A DNA stretch of 64,000 bases from Candidatus Omnitrophota bacterium (GCA_023819375.1 JAMWDI010000005.1:136423-200422), one strand, 5' to 3'; shown: positions 31,804 to 41,419, counted from the first letter of the stretch. Notes: generated by a model not told the origin, from the letters alone. Program-made: numbers and translations.

Positions 31804-32794
31804 GAAACTCAACAATCTTATAGGCATTTTTTTCTTTTATCCAGGACATACCACAGGAAGGTGTAAATAAAAATTGCTTTTTTATTTTTTCAAAGTCATA
31901 ACCTTTATCTTTAAAATTTGTATAAATTATATTCAACTTATCCTTTATTTGTTCTAAATTAATATATTCAATTTCATCTGTAGAAGGGATTATTCCCCAC
32001 GCAATAATTTTTCCACTATTTAAAAATTTTTCTATATCTTCCCAATAGATAAAAAACTTATCCAAGTAATTGAAAGCATCAAAACTTAAAATATCTATAT
32101 CCAAATCTAAAAATATACTCCAATCAGTATTACCACAACAATGGATTCCCAGTAAAATGTTTTTATCTCTATCCCTCAAAAATTTTATCAGTTCCATAAG
32201 TATATTTTTTACTCTATTTTTATCAATAGGGAAAAAAGCAGAACCAAAACTTGCCATAACAGGTTCATCATAAAAAATCACAGGGATTTTTCCCCTTTCT
32301 TCTATTTGTTTGGCAATCCATAATCCCTTCATTCCGAGAATTTTTATAAAAATATCTTCCAGCATTTCATTAAAAATTAAAGGTTTCCCTTCTTCATCTT
32401 TAACTGCAGAAAGAAATGTGACAGGACCAGCAAGTTGACCTTTTAAGAACATACCTTCAATTTTCGTATTAAGTAATTCATACATTCCAATTCCATATTC
32501 TCTACTTATTTTAAAATACTCTACATCATTTTCTGTAATTTTCTGATATACATTTAAAATTTCCTCTTCAGAATATGAAAAATTAATCTTCCTCTCTTTT
32601 AATTCAATTCCAGGCATCTTTTCTATTACCTGAATATTCATTTCTTCTTTAAAATTTAATCTTGGAAGTTGAGGCAAAAATGGGATATCTTTAAAATTGT
32701 TTTTTATAAATTCAATACTCTCTTTTAAATCAATAAAAGGTAAACTTCCAATTCCTGTAATTTTATTTTTTAAATTTTTCAAAATTTCAATCAT
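31778..32794 (-). CDS. MetE/UROD-like methyltransferase fold protein
   Basis: The 338-residue product begins NKITGIGSLPFIDLKESIEFI and has IPFLPQLPRLNFKEEMNIQ, GQLAGPVTFLSA, ILLGIHCCGNTDW and FLFTPSCGMSW. Zinc ligands are suggested by His and Cys in GIHCCGNTDW and the late Cys in PSCGM, as in the cobalamin-independent methionine synthase C-terminal barrel. It is half the length of MetE and lacks its N-terminal domain, resembling 'core' MetE or UROD-family methyltransferases. It probably transfers methyl groups from a corrinoid or folate carrier. Co-transcribed with thyX. Confidence 0.8.
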   Translation of the reverse strand: MIEILKNLKNKITGIGSLPFIDLKESIEFIKNNFKDIPFLPQLPRLNFKEEMNIQVIEKMPGIELKERKINFSYSEEEILNVYQKITENDVEYFKISREYGIGMYELLNTKIEGMFLKGQLAGPVTFLSAVKDEEGKPLIFNEMLEDIFIKILGMKGLWIAKQIEERGKIPVIFYDEPVMASFGSAFFPIDKNRVKNILMELIKFLRDRDKNILLGIHCCGNTDWSIFLDLDIDILSFDAFNYLDKFFIYWEDIEKFLNSGKIIAWGIIPSTDEIEYINLEQIKDKLNIIYTNFKDKGYDFEKIKKQFLFTPSCGMSWIKEKNAYKIVEFLNFVGIYR

Positions 32795-32799
32795 TTTTA

Positions 32800-33513
32800 T
32801 TATTTACCTGATTTTACTGGATATTTTCCACAGGTAAATTTTTCACCTTCAGGGCAGTAACCAAGATATTCACATTTTGCTCCACTCTTTTCAAAAACAG
32901 AAGGTAATTTTTCTTTACATATTTGAAGCATTTTATAAGCAAGTTCTCTAATTTCCCATTGAGCACGCGTGCAACATCTAACCTTAAAAAAATTGAGGAG
33001 TTCTCTACAATTCATAGTAACTATAATTTTAGTTTCTGTTGCGTTTGGTAAGATATATCTTGCATCTTGATTTGCTATTTCTCCCTCAATTCCCAGTTCT
33101 TTAAATCTTCTAATCAGTTTTTTATATGCTTCCCTAATCTCTTCTAAAATATTTTGATATATTCCCATTAAAATTTTGTCATTTTTAATAGTAGGCGGAA
33201 TAATATATTTAAAATTTTCCATATTTACATATCTTTGACTTTGCTGTGAATATGAAGCAATCCTATGTCTTACAAGTTGATGTGTTAAAGCCCTTGATAC
33301 ACCTGAAATTGCAAAGGTGAATTTTACATGTTCAAGAACACTTTCATGTCCAGAGTTTACAATTTCAATTATAAATTTTTCTAATTTTTCTTTTTTAATT
33401 TTTTTTGACTCTGTAAAAATATCAAAAGCATCTTTTCCTGAATAACATTGTCTTGCAGAAGCATAAATTATTTCTTCTGGATTTGAACTCATTTCTAATA
33501 ATTTTACTTCCAT
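32800..33513 (-). CDS. thyX: Flavin-dependent thymidylate synthase ThyX
   Basis: The 237-residue product contains the ThyX motif RHRIASYSQQSQR, here preceded by THQLV, plus SGHESVLEH and the FAD/dUMP segment ILPNATETKI. ThyX makes dTMP from dUMP using methylenetetrahydrofolate and FAD. The C-terminal Cys-rich tail (CTRAQWEI, CEYLGYCPEGEKFTCGKYP) is common in anaerobes. AAAGGAG precedes the ATG. It is divergent from the nickel-uptake cluster, and no thyA is seen in the window. Confidence 0.96.
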   Translation of the reverse strand: MEVKLLEMSSNPEEIIYASARQCYSGKDAFDIFTESKKIKKEKLEKFIIEIVNSGHESVLEHVKFTFAISGVSRALTHQLVRHRIASYSQQSQRYVNMENFKYIIPPTIKNDKILMGIYQNILEEIREAYKKLIRRFKELGIEGEIANQDARYILPNATETKIIVTMNCRELLNFFKVRCCTRAQWEIRELAYKMLQICKEKLPSVFEKSGAKCEYLGYCPEGEKFTCGKYPVKSGK

Positions 33514-33535
33514 ATTTTTCTCCTTTTTAAATTAC

Positions 33536-33564
33536 TTGACAAAAAATTTTTTATATTATATCAT
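33536..33564 (+). promoter_or_regulatory. Promoter of the metal-uptake cluster
   Basis: TTGACA (33536-33541) and TATCAT (33559-33564) are 17 bp apart, pointing to transcription start near 33571. The leader is about 45 nt and includes AAAGGAGGAA as ribosome-binding site. Confidence 0.65.
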
Positions 33565-33575
33565 CCAATTAAATA

Positions 33576-33602
33576 GTAACACAAATTTTAAAAAAATAAC
33601 AC
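33576..33602 (+). promoter_or_regulatory. Two direct TAACAC half-sites in the leader, NikR-like
   Basis: GTAACAC (33576-33582) and ATAACAC (33596-33602) lie 20 bp apart, two helical turns, just downstream of the predicted start of transcription. GTAACAC is, from memory, the half-site of NikR operators in some deltaproteobacteria (as an inverted pair with GTGTTAC). Here the two are direct repeats. Nickel-dependent repression is a hypothesis only. Confidence 0.35.
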
Positions 33603-33616
33603 TAAAGGAGGAATAG

Positions 33617-34318
33617 ATGAATATAAATTCAAATAAATTTTTATTATTCTTTTCTTTTCTTCTCTTCTCAAATCTCCTTTTTGCAGGAAGACCACTAACC
33701 ACAGAGGATGCAGAAACAGTTGAAAAAGGGAAATTTGAACTTGAAATTGGTTACGATCTTATTAAGAACAATGATGATACAAAAAATAAAGAATTGGGCG
33801 TGTCTTTAAAATTTGGACTAACTGATAGGATGGATTTTGGAATTTCTGTTCCTTTTATAATTGAAGAAAATAGTATAAATTTGAATAAATGGGAAAAACC
33901 AGAAATTGGTATTAAATTTTCAATTTTAAAGGAAGATACACTAAATATATCTTTCCAATTCTCGGGAACTCCAAATCCTGAAGAAGGAAATATAAAATAT
34001 ACAATAAAATCAATCTTATCAAAAAATTTTGGGAAAACAATTTTACATTTTAATTTAGGATTATATTCTCTAAAAAATTCTAATGAAAGTGAGTATTATC
34101 TGACTTATTCATCTGCTTTTGAATATCCCCTTAGTGAAAAATTAAATTTATGTGGTGAAATAGTCGGAGAAAAAAATGAAGAAAATCCATTGACAATGTT
34201 AATTGGTTTCAATTATGCTTTTTCTAAAAATCTTAAATTTGATTTTGGAATTGGATCTGGAATTAACAAATCGGCACCTGACTGGAAAATTACAACAGGT
34301 TTAACTTTTAACTGGTAA
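33617..34318 (+). CDS. Outer-membrane beta-barrel-like protein at the head of the nickel cluster
   Basis: The 233-residue product has a signal peptide (residues 1-23, ending LLFAG) and then [24 protein letters not shown]. This start is typical of the 'MetA-pathway of phenol degradation'-type barrels, a family widespread as small outer-membrane proteins. Alternating hydrophobic strands ([39 protein letters not shown]) end in aromatic FNW. It would span the outer membrane; a role in passing metal ions inward is suggested only by its position before NikK/NikM-like genes. Confidence 0.75.
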   Translation: MNINSNKFLLFFSFLLFSNLLFAGRPLTTEDAETVEKGKFELEIGYDLIKNNDDTKNKELGVSLKFGLTDRMDFGISVPFIIEENSINLNKWEKPEIGIKFSILKEDTLNISFQFSGTPNPEEGNIKYTIKSILSKNFGKTILHFNLGLYSLKNSNESEYYLTYSSAFEYPLSEKLNLCGEIVGEKNEENPLTMLIGFNYAFSKNLKFDFGIGSGINKSAPDWKITTGLTFNW

Positions 34319-34332
34319 AAAAGGGGGGAAAG

Positions 34333-35094
34333 ATGTTTAAAAAATTATTTTTATTGTTTTTATCAATTATTTTAAGTTCATATGGACATTTTGGTATGAT
34401 TATACCTTCCTCTGATATTGTTGAGGATAAAGAAAAATCTAAAATTACCTTAAAAATTCTCTTTGCCCATCCTTTTGAAGGAAAAACTATGCCTATGGAG
34501 AAGCCAGAAGATTTTGGCGTTCTATTTAAAGGAGAAAAAATATCATTAATAAAAGATTTAAAAGAAGCAAATTTCAAATTTTATAGTGACGAAAAGGGAA
34601 ATAAAGGATGGATTTTGAGTTATACAATTAAAAGGCCTGGTGATTACATATTTTATTGTATTCCAAAACCATATTTTGAAGAAGCAGAAGATAAATATAT
34701 TATTCATTATACAAAAGTAATTGTTAATGGTTTTGGCATGGAAGAAAGTTGGGACAGAGAAATAGGACTGAAAGTTGAAATAATACCACTTGTAAGACCT
34801 TACGGACTTTATTCAGGGAATACCTTTTATGGAATAGTTAAGTTTAATGGAAAAGAGGTTCCTTTTTGTAATGTAGAAGTTGAATATTATAATGAAAAGG
34901 GAAATTTAAAAGCACCCTACTCTCCCTTTATTACACAAGTTATTAAAACAGACAAAAATGGAATTTTCTATTATTCATTTCCTAAAAGTGGATGGTATGG
35001 ATTTTCAGCAATTTGCTCTGATGAGAAAAAAATAAATAATAAGGAAGTAGAAGTTGCAGGAGTTTTATGGATAAAAGTTTATGACATGAAATAA
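34333..35094 (+). CDS. DUF4198/NikK-like periplasmic protein
   Basis: The 253-residue product has a signal peptide (1-18) and the start [32 protein letters not shown]. The body is two Ig-like domains, the second around [32 protein letters not shown] with a carboxypeptidase-regulatory-like beta pattern. DUF4198 proteins accompany nickel/cobalt ECF transporters as NikK; His and Met near the mature N-terminus could bind metal. A strong RBS (AAGGGGGGAAAG) precedes the ATG, and CbiM follows after 2 bp. Metal choice is inferred as nickel from the overall gene order. Confidence 0.78.
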   Translation: MFKKLFLLFLSIILSSYGHFGMIIPSSDIVEDKEKSKITLKILFAHPFEGKTMPMEKPEDFGVLFKGEKISLIKDLKEANFKFYSDEKGNKGWILSYTIKRPGDYIFYCIPKPYFEEAEDKYIIHYTKVIVNGFGMEESWDREIGLKVEIIPLVRPYGLYSGNTFYGIVKFNGKEVPFCNVEVEYYNEKGNLKAPYSPFITQVIKTDKNGIFYYSFPKSGWYGFSAICSDEKKINNKEVEVAGVLWIKVYDMK

Positions 35095-35096
35095 AA

Positions 35097-35684
35097 ATGC
35101 ATATATCAGAAGGAGTTTTATCAGCATCTGTTCTTTTATCTGGAGCAATTGTAAGTGCAGGTGGGACATTTGTAGGATTAAAGAATTTGAAATATGATGA
35201 TTATCCCAAAATTGCTCTACTAACAAGTTCTTTCTTTGTGGCTTCTTTGATACATATACCTGTTGGACCTGCTTCAGTTCATCTTGTTTTAAATGGACTT
35301 ATAGGAATTTTATGTGGATGGAGATCATTTCCACTAATTCTGATCGCCCTTTTTCTTCAAGGAGTTTTTTTTCAATTCGGAGGATTAACTACACTTGGAG
35401 TAAATACTGCAAATATGGCAATTCCAGCAGTTTTATCCTATTATCTTTTTAAACCCTTATTAAATAAAAATCCATTTCTTACAGGATTTTTAGCAGGTTT
35501 TTTTTCAATAATTTTTTCGTGTTTACTTGTTGCCCTCTCACTTTTTTTAACAGAATATCACTTTTTAAATATTGGTAAATTATTTTTCTTCAGTCATATT
35601 CCTGTTGCCTTAATTGAAGGTATTATTACAGGATTTGTTATAAAATTTCTAAAAAAAATAAAATCTGATATAATTGGGGGGTAA
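35097..35684 (+). CDS. CbiM/NikM substrate-specific component of an ECF metal transporter
   Basis: The 195-residue product starts MHISEGVLSASVLLSG, the invariant N-terminus of CbiM/NikM, in which the free amino group and His2 bind Ni2+ or Co2+. Six hydrophobic segments follow, including HIPVGPASVHLVLNGLIG, a CbiM signature with a metal-coordinating His. It forms the S-component with CbiQ (T) and CbiO (A). The cluster has a NikL-like gene in place of cbiN, which argues for nickel. Confidence 0.93.
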   Translation: MHISEGVLSASVLLSGAIVSAGGTFVGLKNLKYDDYPKIALLTSSFFVASLIHIPVGPASVHLVLNGLIGILCGWRSFPLILIALFLQGVFFQFGGLTTLGVNTANMAIPAVLSYYLFKPLLNKNPFLTGFLAGFFSIIFSCLLVALSLFLTEYHFLNIGKLFFFSHIPVALIEGIITGFVIKFLKKIKSDIIGG

Positions 35685-35686
35685 TA

Positions 35687-36211
35687 ATGAAAAGAATAAT
35701 TTTTTTATTTCTTTTATTCTCATTAATTTCATTTGCTCATAAAATCAATATTTTCACTTATAAAGAAGGAGAAAAAATTTATGTTGAAAGTTATTTTCCA
35801 GATGGGAAACCTGTTAAAAAAGGGAAAATTGAGGTTTATAATGAAAATGGAGAAAAAATAATTGAAGGGCAAACAGATGAAAACGGGGTCTTTTCTTTCA
35901 ATATACCTGAAAATAAAAAAATAAAAATAATTCTTACAGGAGATGCAGGACATAAAACAGAAACATTTATGGAACTTGTAAAAGAAATTAAAAAAGAAGG
36001 GAGTAATTTCAAAAAAGAAACTTTTAAAAGTGTGGAATTGGACAAAGAAGAAATCAAAAAAATTTTAGAAGAGGTTCTTGAAAAAAAAATGAATGAATTT
36101 TTGAAAGAATATAGAAAAGAAAGAGAAAAGGAAAAATTTAAAGATATTGTTGGTGGAATAGGTTATATACTTGGTATTTTCGGTATTTATCTTTATTTTC
36201 GCAAAAAATGA
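35687..36211 (+). CDS. NikL-like membrane-tethered accessory protein
   Basis: The 174-residue product has a signal peptide (1-17, ending SFAH), a small Ig-like/carboxypeptidase-regulatory-like domain (DGKPVKKGKIEVYNENGEKIIEGQTDENGVFSF), a long charged coiled coil (about 105-150) and a C-terminal transmembrane helix (about 153-172). This topology and position between the M and Q genes match NikL of NikKMLQO-type nickel ECF systems. The mature N-terminus would begin with a His, which could bind metal. Its stop overlaps the cbiQ ATG as ATGA. Confidence 0.7.
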   Translation: MKRIIFLFLLFSLISFAHKINIFTYKEGEKIYVESYFPDGKPVKKGKIEVYNENGEKIIEGQTDENGVFSFNIPENKKIKIILTGDAGHKTETFMELVKEIKKEGSNFKKETFKSVELDKEEIKKILEEVLEKKMNEFLKEYRKEREKEKFKDIVGGIGYILGIFGIYLYFRKK

Positions 36212-36933
36212 AAGGAAAAATAGAAAAGGTTGACCCAAGATTAAGATTGATTATTTGTTTTGTCTATTCTATCATAGTTGCAATTGAGAAAAATTTAGAT
36301 TTTATTAAATATTTTTCAATTTTACCCTTTTTTCTTTTATTTTTTATTGAAAATTTCAAAAATTTTTTAAAAAATTTTTTTATAATAAACTTCTTTATTC
36401 TCTTTTTCTGGGTTTTTTTGCCATTTAACATTCCAGGAAAACCCTTATATAAAATCTTTATCTTTTCAGGAACAGTTGAAGGAGTAAAATATGCTCTTTT
36501 AATTACCTTTAAAACAAACTTAATTTTTATAACAAACTTTGTTTTAATTTTTTCTTCTCATCCCTTCAAAATTATTCACGCACTGCATCATCTACATTTG
36601 CCTGAAAAACTTATAAATATTTTATTTTTAACTGCCAGATATATTCCTGTAATTGAAAATGAGTTAAATAAAATTTTTAAGAGTTTGAAAGCAAGAAGTT
36701 TTAAATTTAGAACTAACTTACATACTTATAAGACGATTGGGAATCTTGTTGGCATTTTAATTTTAAGAAGTTATTTAAAAAGTGATAGAATATATAAAGC
36801 AATGCTTTTAAGATCTTTTTCTGGAACTTTTTGGATTTATAATCATTTTGAATGGAAAAAAAAGGATACTCTCTTTTCTATAATGGCAACAATTTATTTC
36901 CTATGGATATTAATATTGAAAATAATGGACTGA
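36208..36933 (+). CDS. CbiQ-type energy-coupling transmembrane component
   Basis: The 241-residue product starts GKIEKVDPRLRLIICFVYSI, the CbiQ/NikQ opening (DPRxRL), and has about five membrane helices. The coupling motif is visible in the last third: FKSLKARSFKF and YKAMLLRSFSG, corresponding to the A-R-S-x coupling helices that dock to the ATPase. It overlaps the ATPase gene at its end. Role: T-component of the metal ECF transporter. Confidence 0.88.
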   Translation: MKGKIEKVDPRLRLIICFVYSIIVAIEKNLDFIKYFSILPFFLLFFIENFKNFLKNFFIINFFILFFWVFLPFNIPGKPLYKIFIFSGTVEGVKYALLITFKTNLIFITNFVLIFSSHPFKIIHALHHLHLPEKLINILFLTARYIPVIENELNKIFKSLKARSFKFRTNLHTYKTIGNLVGILILRSYLKSDRIYKAMLLRSFSGTFWIYNHFEWKKKDTLFSIMATIYFLWILILKIMD

Positions 36934-37586
36934 TTGAATTAATAGATATACATTTAGAATACCCTGAGACAGGAAAAATTCTTGATGGAATTAATCTTTC
37001 AATTTATAAAGGAGATAGAATTGGAATTGGAGGAGCAAATGGGTCCGGAAAAACAACTCTTCTTTATACGATAGTTGGTCTTGTTAGAGTACAAAAGGGA
37101 GAAATAATAATATATGGTAAAAGAATGGAAAATGAAAAGGATTTTCAGGATGTGAGAAAAAAGATAGGTTTTTTATTTCAGGACCCAGATGATCAATTAT
37201 TTTTGCCAACTGTTGAAGAAGATATTGCCTTTGGCCCATTGAACTTAAGATTACCTAAAAATATAGTAAAGGAAAGGGTAGAAAAAACTATTAAATTACT
37301 TGGTATTGAAAAATTGAGAAATAGATTTTCAAGTAATCTTTCTTATGGAGAAAAAAGAATTGTTTCTCTTGCCACAATTATATCTATGGAACCTGAAATT
37401 TATTTACTTGATGAACCAACAAATGGACTTGACGAAAGAACAACTGAAAGAATTGAAAAATTCTTAACGGAAAATAATCTTACATATCTGATTGTAAGTC
37501 ACGATATAAACTTCTTAAAAAAAACATGCAAAAAAATATATATTTTAAAGGATGGCAAAATTGTCCCAAATAATATGCTAAAATAA
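36903..37586 (+). CDS. CbiO-type ECF ATPase
   Basis: ABC ATPase with Walker A GGANGSGKTTL, Q-loop FLFQDPDDQLFLPTVEEDIAFGP (the 'DPDDQ' is typical of ECF ATPases), signature LSYGEKR, Walker B IYLLDEPTNGLD and the H-loop His in IVSHD. I prefer ATG 36903 (MDINIENNGLIEL), giving about 227 residues; an in-frame ATG at 36852 would extend it by 17 residues of low-complexity sequence. It powers nickel/cobalt uptake with the preceding components and ends the cluster. Confidence 0.88.
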   Translation: MDINIENNGLIELIDIHLEYPETGKILDGINLSIYKGDRIGIGGANGSGKTTLLYTIVGLVRVQKGEIIIYGKRMENEKDFQDVRKKIGFLFQDPDDQLFLPTVEEDIAFGPLNLRLPKNIVKERVEKTIKLLGIEKLRNRFSSNLSYGEKRIVSLATIISMEPEIYLLDEPTNGLDERTTERIEKFLTENNLTYLIVSHDINFLKKTCKKIYILKDGKIVPNNMLK

Positions 37587-37591
37587 ATTTG

Positions 37592-38947
37592 ATGAAAAAA
37601 ATTTTAGTTGTTTTTGTAACGATCTTCTTTTTTCTCTTCCCTTTATTTCTTTTATTTTTTTTACTTGACCTTCCTGCAAGAAAAATTATTAAAGAGGAGA
37701 TGAAAAAAATAAAGGAAAATAGAGAATCGTTAAATCTTTCAGAAATTATTTCTGAAAAGAAAGGTTTAAATTTAGATGAAGTTATTGAAAATTTTAAAAA
37801 AGAAGTAGAAAAAATAGAAAAACAAGATAAGTTGGAAATTTTATCTCAACTTTTCACATCCGAAGGTTATGATATAAAAGTTTACAGAGAAATAAAAAAA
37901 CGAAAAATTATTGAAGACACGAATGACATTATTAATTCCTGTGAATATATAATTGAAAACTTTTCTTTATCACCTGATGAAAAAACTATCTGGCAATATA
38001 CGTCCCTTTTTTCTATTCTATTTAAAATATCAAAAATCTTAAGAGCAAGATGTGTTATTAAGGCGATTGAGAATGAAAAAAATAAAGTTTTTAATGATAT
38101 TTTTCTGTTAAATAAAATTGTCAAATTTTCAGATCAACCTATTAATTTTTCTACATTGAATTTAAGTTGTTTAATCTACTTAAACACAGCAAAATGTATA
38201 AATGATATTTTAAATATTTTAACTCTTGATAAAAAATCTATTGACATTATTGAAAGAAATCTACCTGAATTTAATGGAGAAATTTATAAAATGACAATTT
38301 TTAGGGAAAGAGCAATTTATAATGAATATTTTACAGATTTGATGAAAGGAAAAAAGGGATTTATATCAGATTATTCTTTCTTGTACTCTGTGGATTTCAA
38401 TTTTGAAGATCCAACCAAAAAGTTTATGAAATTTCCATTTGATATTTATTTAAAACCAATAATAAGACACAATAAAGCAAAATTTTTTTATTACTTGAGA
38501 AAATTACTTGAAATTGAAAATTTACCTTTAAAGGAGAGAAAAATTCAACTGAAAAAAATAGAAGAAGAAATAAAAAATTTACCAAAATATGATTTTTTAG
38601 TTTTTTTTCTGATACCTTTAACATCTACTTATACCTACAACAATTTTTTAACTACAAAAGTTTATGAAAATTTAATGTTTACAAGTATCTCAATAGAAAA
38701 GTATAGAAAAGAAAAAGGATTCTTACCAGAAAAAATTGAAAAAATAAAAATTCCAGATAATAGGATGATTGACCCTTACAGTGATAAAATGTTAAATTAT
38801 AAGAAAGAAAAAGGAGGATATAAAATCTGGAGTGTTGGTGAAAACGGTATAGATGAAGGTGGTGTATATTTAAGTTGTAGTGAGAAAAGAAAAATGAGAT
38901 ATAGATTGGATGAAAAAGATGATATTGTTTGGATTATAAAAAAATGA
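37592..38947 (+). CDS. Membrane-anchored protein with pseudopilin-like C-terminal domain, function unknown
   Basis: The 451-residue product has one N-terminal transmembrane helix (about 4-25) and a long helical body. The last 80 residues, with ISIEKYRKEKGFLPEKIEKI, DPYSDKMLNYKKEKGGYKIWSVGENGIDEGG, look like the C-terminal domain of GspG-like pseudopilins and many PVC proteins of unknown function. It lacks a prepilin site. It precedes the ABC exporter genes with an ATGA-type overlap, so the three may be one transcript. I see no catalytic motif. Confidence 0.65.
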   Translation: MKKILVVFVTIFFFLFPLFLLFFLLDLPARKIIKEEMKKIKENRESLNLSEIISEKKGLNLDEVIENFKKEVEKIEKQDKLEILSQLFTSEGYDIKVYREIKKRKIIEDTNDIINSCEYIIENFSLSPDEKTIWQYTSLFSILFKISKILRARCVIKAIENEKNKVFNDIFLLNKIVKFSDQPINFSTLNLSCLIYLNTAKCINDILNILTLDKKSIDIIERNLPEFNGEIYKMTIFRERAIYNEYFTDLMKGKKGFISDYSFLYSVDFNFEDPTKKFMKFPFDIYLKPIIRHNKAKFFYYLRKLLEIENLPLKERKIQLKKIEEEIKNLPKYDFLVFFLIPLTSTYTYNNFLTTKVYENLMFTSISIEKYRKEKGFLPEKIEKIKIPDNRMIDPYSDKMLNYKKEKGGYKIWSVGENGIDEGGVYLSCSEKRKMRYRLDEKDDIVWIIKK

Positions 38948-39885
38948 AAGAAGAAATTGTAATTGAAGTTGAAAACCTTAGAGTTGATTTTGAAAATGTT
39001 GTTGCATGTAAGAATGTAAATTTTAAAGTATATAAAGGTGAAATATTCGGGCTTGTAGGTCCAAATGGAGCAGGAAAAACAACAACATTGAAAGTCCTTT
39101 CTACATTGCTTAAATATACTTGGGGAAAAATAAAAATATTTGGTTATGATATTGAAAAGGATTTTAAAGAGATAAGAAAAATCGTCGGTTTTATGCCAGA
39201 TTTTCCACCTGTCTATAATGAGTTAAAAGTATGGGAATTCCTTTATCTTTATGCATCATCATATAGAATTGAAAAAGAAAAAAGAATGAGTAGAATAGAA
39301 GCACTTTTAAATACTTTTAATCTTTTTGAAAAGAGAAATTCATTTATTGGTGAGTTATCAAGAGGAATGAAACAAAGATTAATTCTGGCAAAAACATTAA
39401 TACATGATCCAGAAATTCTATTACTTGATGAGCCAGCAAGTGGTCTTGACCCTACTGGGAGAAAAGAACTTGGAGAGATGTTAAAAAAAATTGGAAAAAG
39501 CGGGAAGACAGTAATCATTTCTTCTCATATTTTAACGGAACTGGCAGATTTCTGTACAAGTGTTGGGATTATGGAAAAAGGAGAAATTTTATTATATGGG
39601 AAAATAGATGAAATATCAGGTATTCCAAAAGATAAAACTTTGATCAGATTAAGGATAAAAGAGAATATTGATTTAAAGGAAATTTTAGGGGATTATCAGA
39701 AAATTGAAAAAATTGAGAAAATTGAGGGAAATTGCTGGAAAATTTTAATAAAGGGAGATGAAAACTCTATTCCAGAATTGATTAAATTTGTAACAGATAA
39801 AGGTATATCAATTGTTGAAATAAAAAAAGAAAAAGAGGATATCCAGACAATCTATTTTAAATCAGGGGCAAAATATGTTACTTGA
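38944..39885 (+). CDS. ABC transporter ATP-binding protein (ABC-2 type)
   Basis: Starting at ATG 38944 (overlapping the previous stop as ATGA) the product is about 313 residues. Walker A GPNGAGKTTTLK, signature LSRGMKQR, Walker B ILLLDEPASGLDP and H-loop IISSHIL are complete. The C-terminal extension of 80 residues is typical of exporter ATPases. It pairs with the membrane gene that begins 11 bp inside its 3' end. The substrate is unknown; antibiotics, lipids or polysaccharides are typical for the class. Confidence 0.9.
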   Translation: MKEEIVIEVENLRVDFENVVACKNVNFKVYKGEIFGLVGPNGAGKTTTLKVLSTLLKYTWGKIKIFGYDIEKDFKEIRKIVGFMPDFPPVYNELKVWEFLYLYASSYRIEKEKRMSRIEALLNTFNLFEKRNSFIGELSRGMKQRLILAKTLIHDPEILLLDEPASGLDPTGRKELGEMLKKIGKSGKTVIISSHILTELADFCTSVGIMEKGEILLYGKIDEISGIPKDKTLIRLRIKENIDLKEILGDYQKIEKIEKIEGNCWKILIKGDENSIPELIKFVTDKGISIVEIKKEKEDIQTIYFKSGAKYVT

Positions 39886-41419
39886 ATTACCTCTTTATAA
39901 TGCTTTTAAAAGAATACAGTTAAGACCTACAAGATTTATAACTACTTTGGTTCTTACTTTATTTGTTCTTATATTTATAACTTTTATTTTGTGGTTTGAT
40001 ACCTATCAAAAATATCCTCTATATACAGAAATTTTTTTTAAAAATTTTGGGAGAAATTTTTCTTATATAATGATAATCCTGCAATTTTTGACTTTAACCC
40101 TTTTAGGAACAGCAACTGTTGAATCAAGAGTAAGATTGGATACAACAAGTGGTATAATTTCTTTTCATAAATTAACTCCTCTTTCACCACATAATTTAAT
40201 ATGGGGATATATACTTGGTTCTACATTTGAGATTTATATTTCTTGGTCAATATTTTTTATTTTTGGATTTTTAGGTGTCCCTTTAAAAGGAATTCCTTTT
40301 TATAAATACCTTTTTTCTTCCTTTCTTATAGTTCTCTCTTCAATTTTTTTCCATATATTTGCATTAATGAACAGTTTGGGCAGACCTTTAATTTATGCTG
40401 GTAGAGGTTCCATATTAAGTTCTTCTTTTTTCTTTGTTATTATAATTATATCTTTTTTCCATAAACTGGATATAGGTTTTTTAACTCCGTTTCCCTCACT
40501 TTTCGGTATTCTACAGGAAAAAAATAGGATTTTTCTTAATTCTTACTACTCTATCCTTAATGTGCCATTTTTTTACTTCTATATTCCTCCTTTTGTTTAT
40601 TCTTTAATTCTCTGGATTTCATTTGGAAGTATTTTTTACTTTTCTTCAAAAAGAAGAATTATATATGAGGAAAACCCTTTTTTTTCAAAAAAGGAGAGCA
40701 TTTTTCTTTTATGTATAATATGTTTTTTAGTAATTGGAAGAATAACAGGAATTTTAAATTTAAATCCTGATTTTTCCTTTGTTGAAAAATCTCCTTCCAT
40801 AGAAACAAAAGCAGAATTTTATATTTTTTTGAGTAAAATTATAATTCTGTTTTCTTCAATAATTCTTCTACTAATGACATTTCCCAGAAGATTAGATTTA
40901 ATTCGTCAATTTATAAGAAAAAAAAGAGGAGAAAAAATATTCTGGTGGGAAAATGAAGCCTCTTCATTAATAATAAATTTCCTTATTTTAATTATCTCTG
41001 TTTTTTCAATTTTTATTATTGATACTTATGTTTCACTTACTGGACTATTAAAAAGTTGCTGGCTTGAAAATATATTAAGAATTTTGATCTTTATCTCCTC
41101 AATGCTTTTTTTCAATTTTCTCATAGAAGGATGCAGGTTAAAATTTGAAAAAGGGGCCGACAATATATCTGGTTTAATAATTGTTTTCTGGTTTCTTTTA
41201 ATCCCTGTTAGTTACATTATCTATGCTTTAAACGTGGAAAATCCAAAACTTTTATTTATGAGTTTTTCTCCTTTGCCATTTTTAATTTTTACAGGAAAAC
41301 CTTCAGCAGAAATAAGAAATTCTGCCTTTTTATGTTTAATAATTACAAATCTAATCCTTTTTTTAACATTTTTATTTTGGAAAAAAGCAAAAATTGATTT
41401 TGGAGAAAAATATGGTTAA
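39875..41419 (+). CDS. ABC transporter permease
   Basis: The 514-residue product has 11-12 hydrophobic segments, for example IRPT...FITTLVLTLFVLIFITFILWF, ILQFLTLTLLGTATV and a late SLIINFLILIISVFSIFII. The segment ESRVRLDTTSGIISFHKLTPLSPHNLIWG, with the LxLTPLS element, resembles ABC-2 permeases that contact the ATPase. It overlaps the ATPase gene and the rpe start. No further function can be read. Confidence 0.78.
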   Translation: MLLELPLYNAFKRIQLRPTRFITTLVLTLFVLIFITFILWFDTYQKYPLYTEIFFKNFGRNFSYIMIILQFLTLTLLGTATVESRVRLDTTSGIISFHKLTPLSPHNLIWGYILGSTFEIYISWSIFFIFGFLGVPLKGIPFYKYLFSSFLIVLSSIFFHIFALMNSLGRPLIYAGRGSILSSSFFFVIIIISFFHKLDIGFLTPFPSLFGILQEKNRIFLNSYYSILNVPFFYFYIPPFVYSLILWISFGSIFYFSSKRRIIYEENPFFSKKESIFLLCIICFLVIGRITGILNLNPDFSFVEKSPSIETKAEFYIFLSKIIILFSSIILLLMTFPRRLDLIRQFIRKKRGEKIFWWENEASSLIINFLILIISVFSIFIIDTYVSLTGLLKSCWLENILRILIFISSMLFFNFLIEGCRLKFEKGADNISGLIIVFWFLLIPVSYIIYALNVENPKLLFMSFSPLPFLIFTGKPSAEIRNSAFLCLIITNLILFLTFLFWKKAKIDFGEKYG

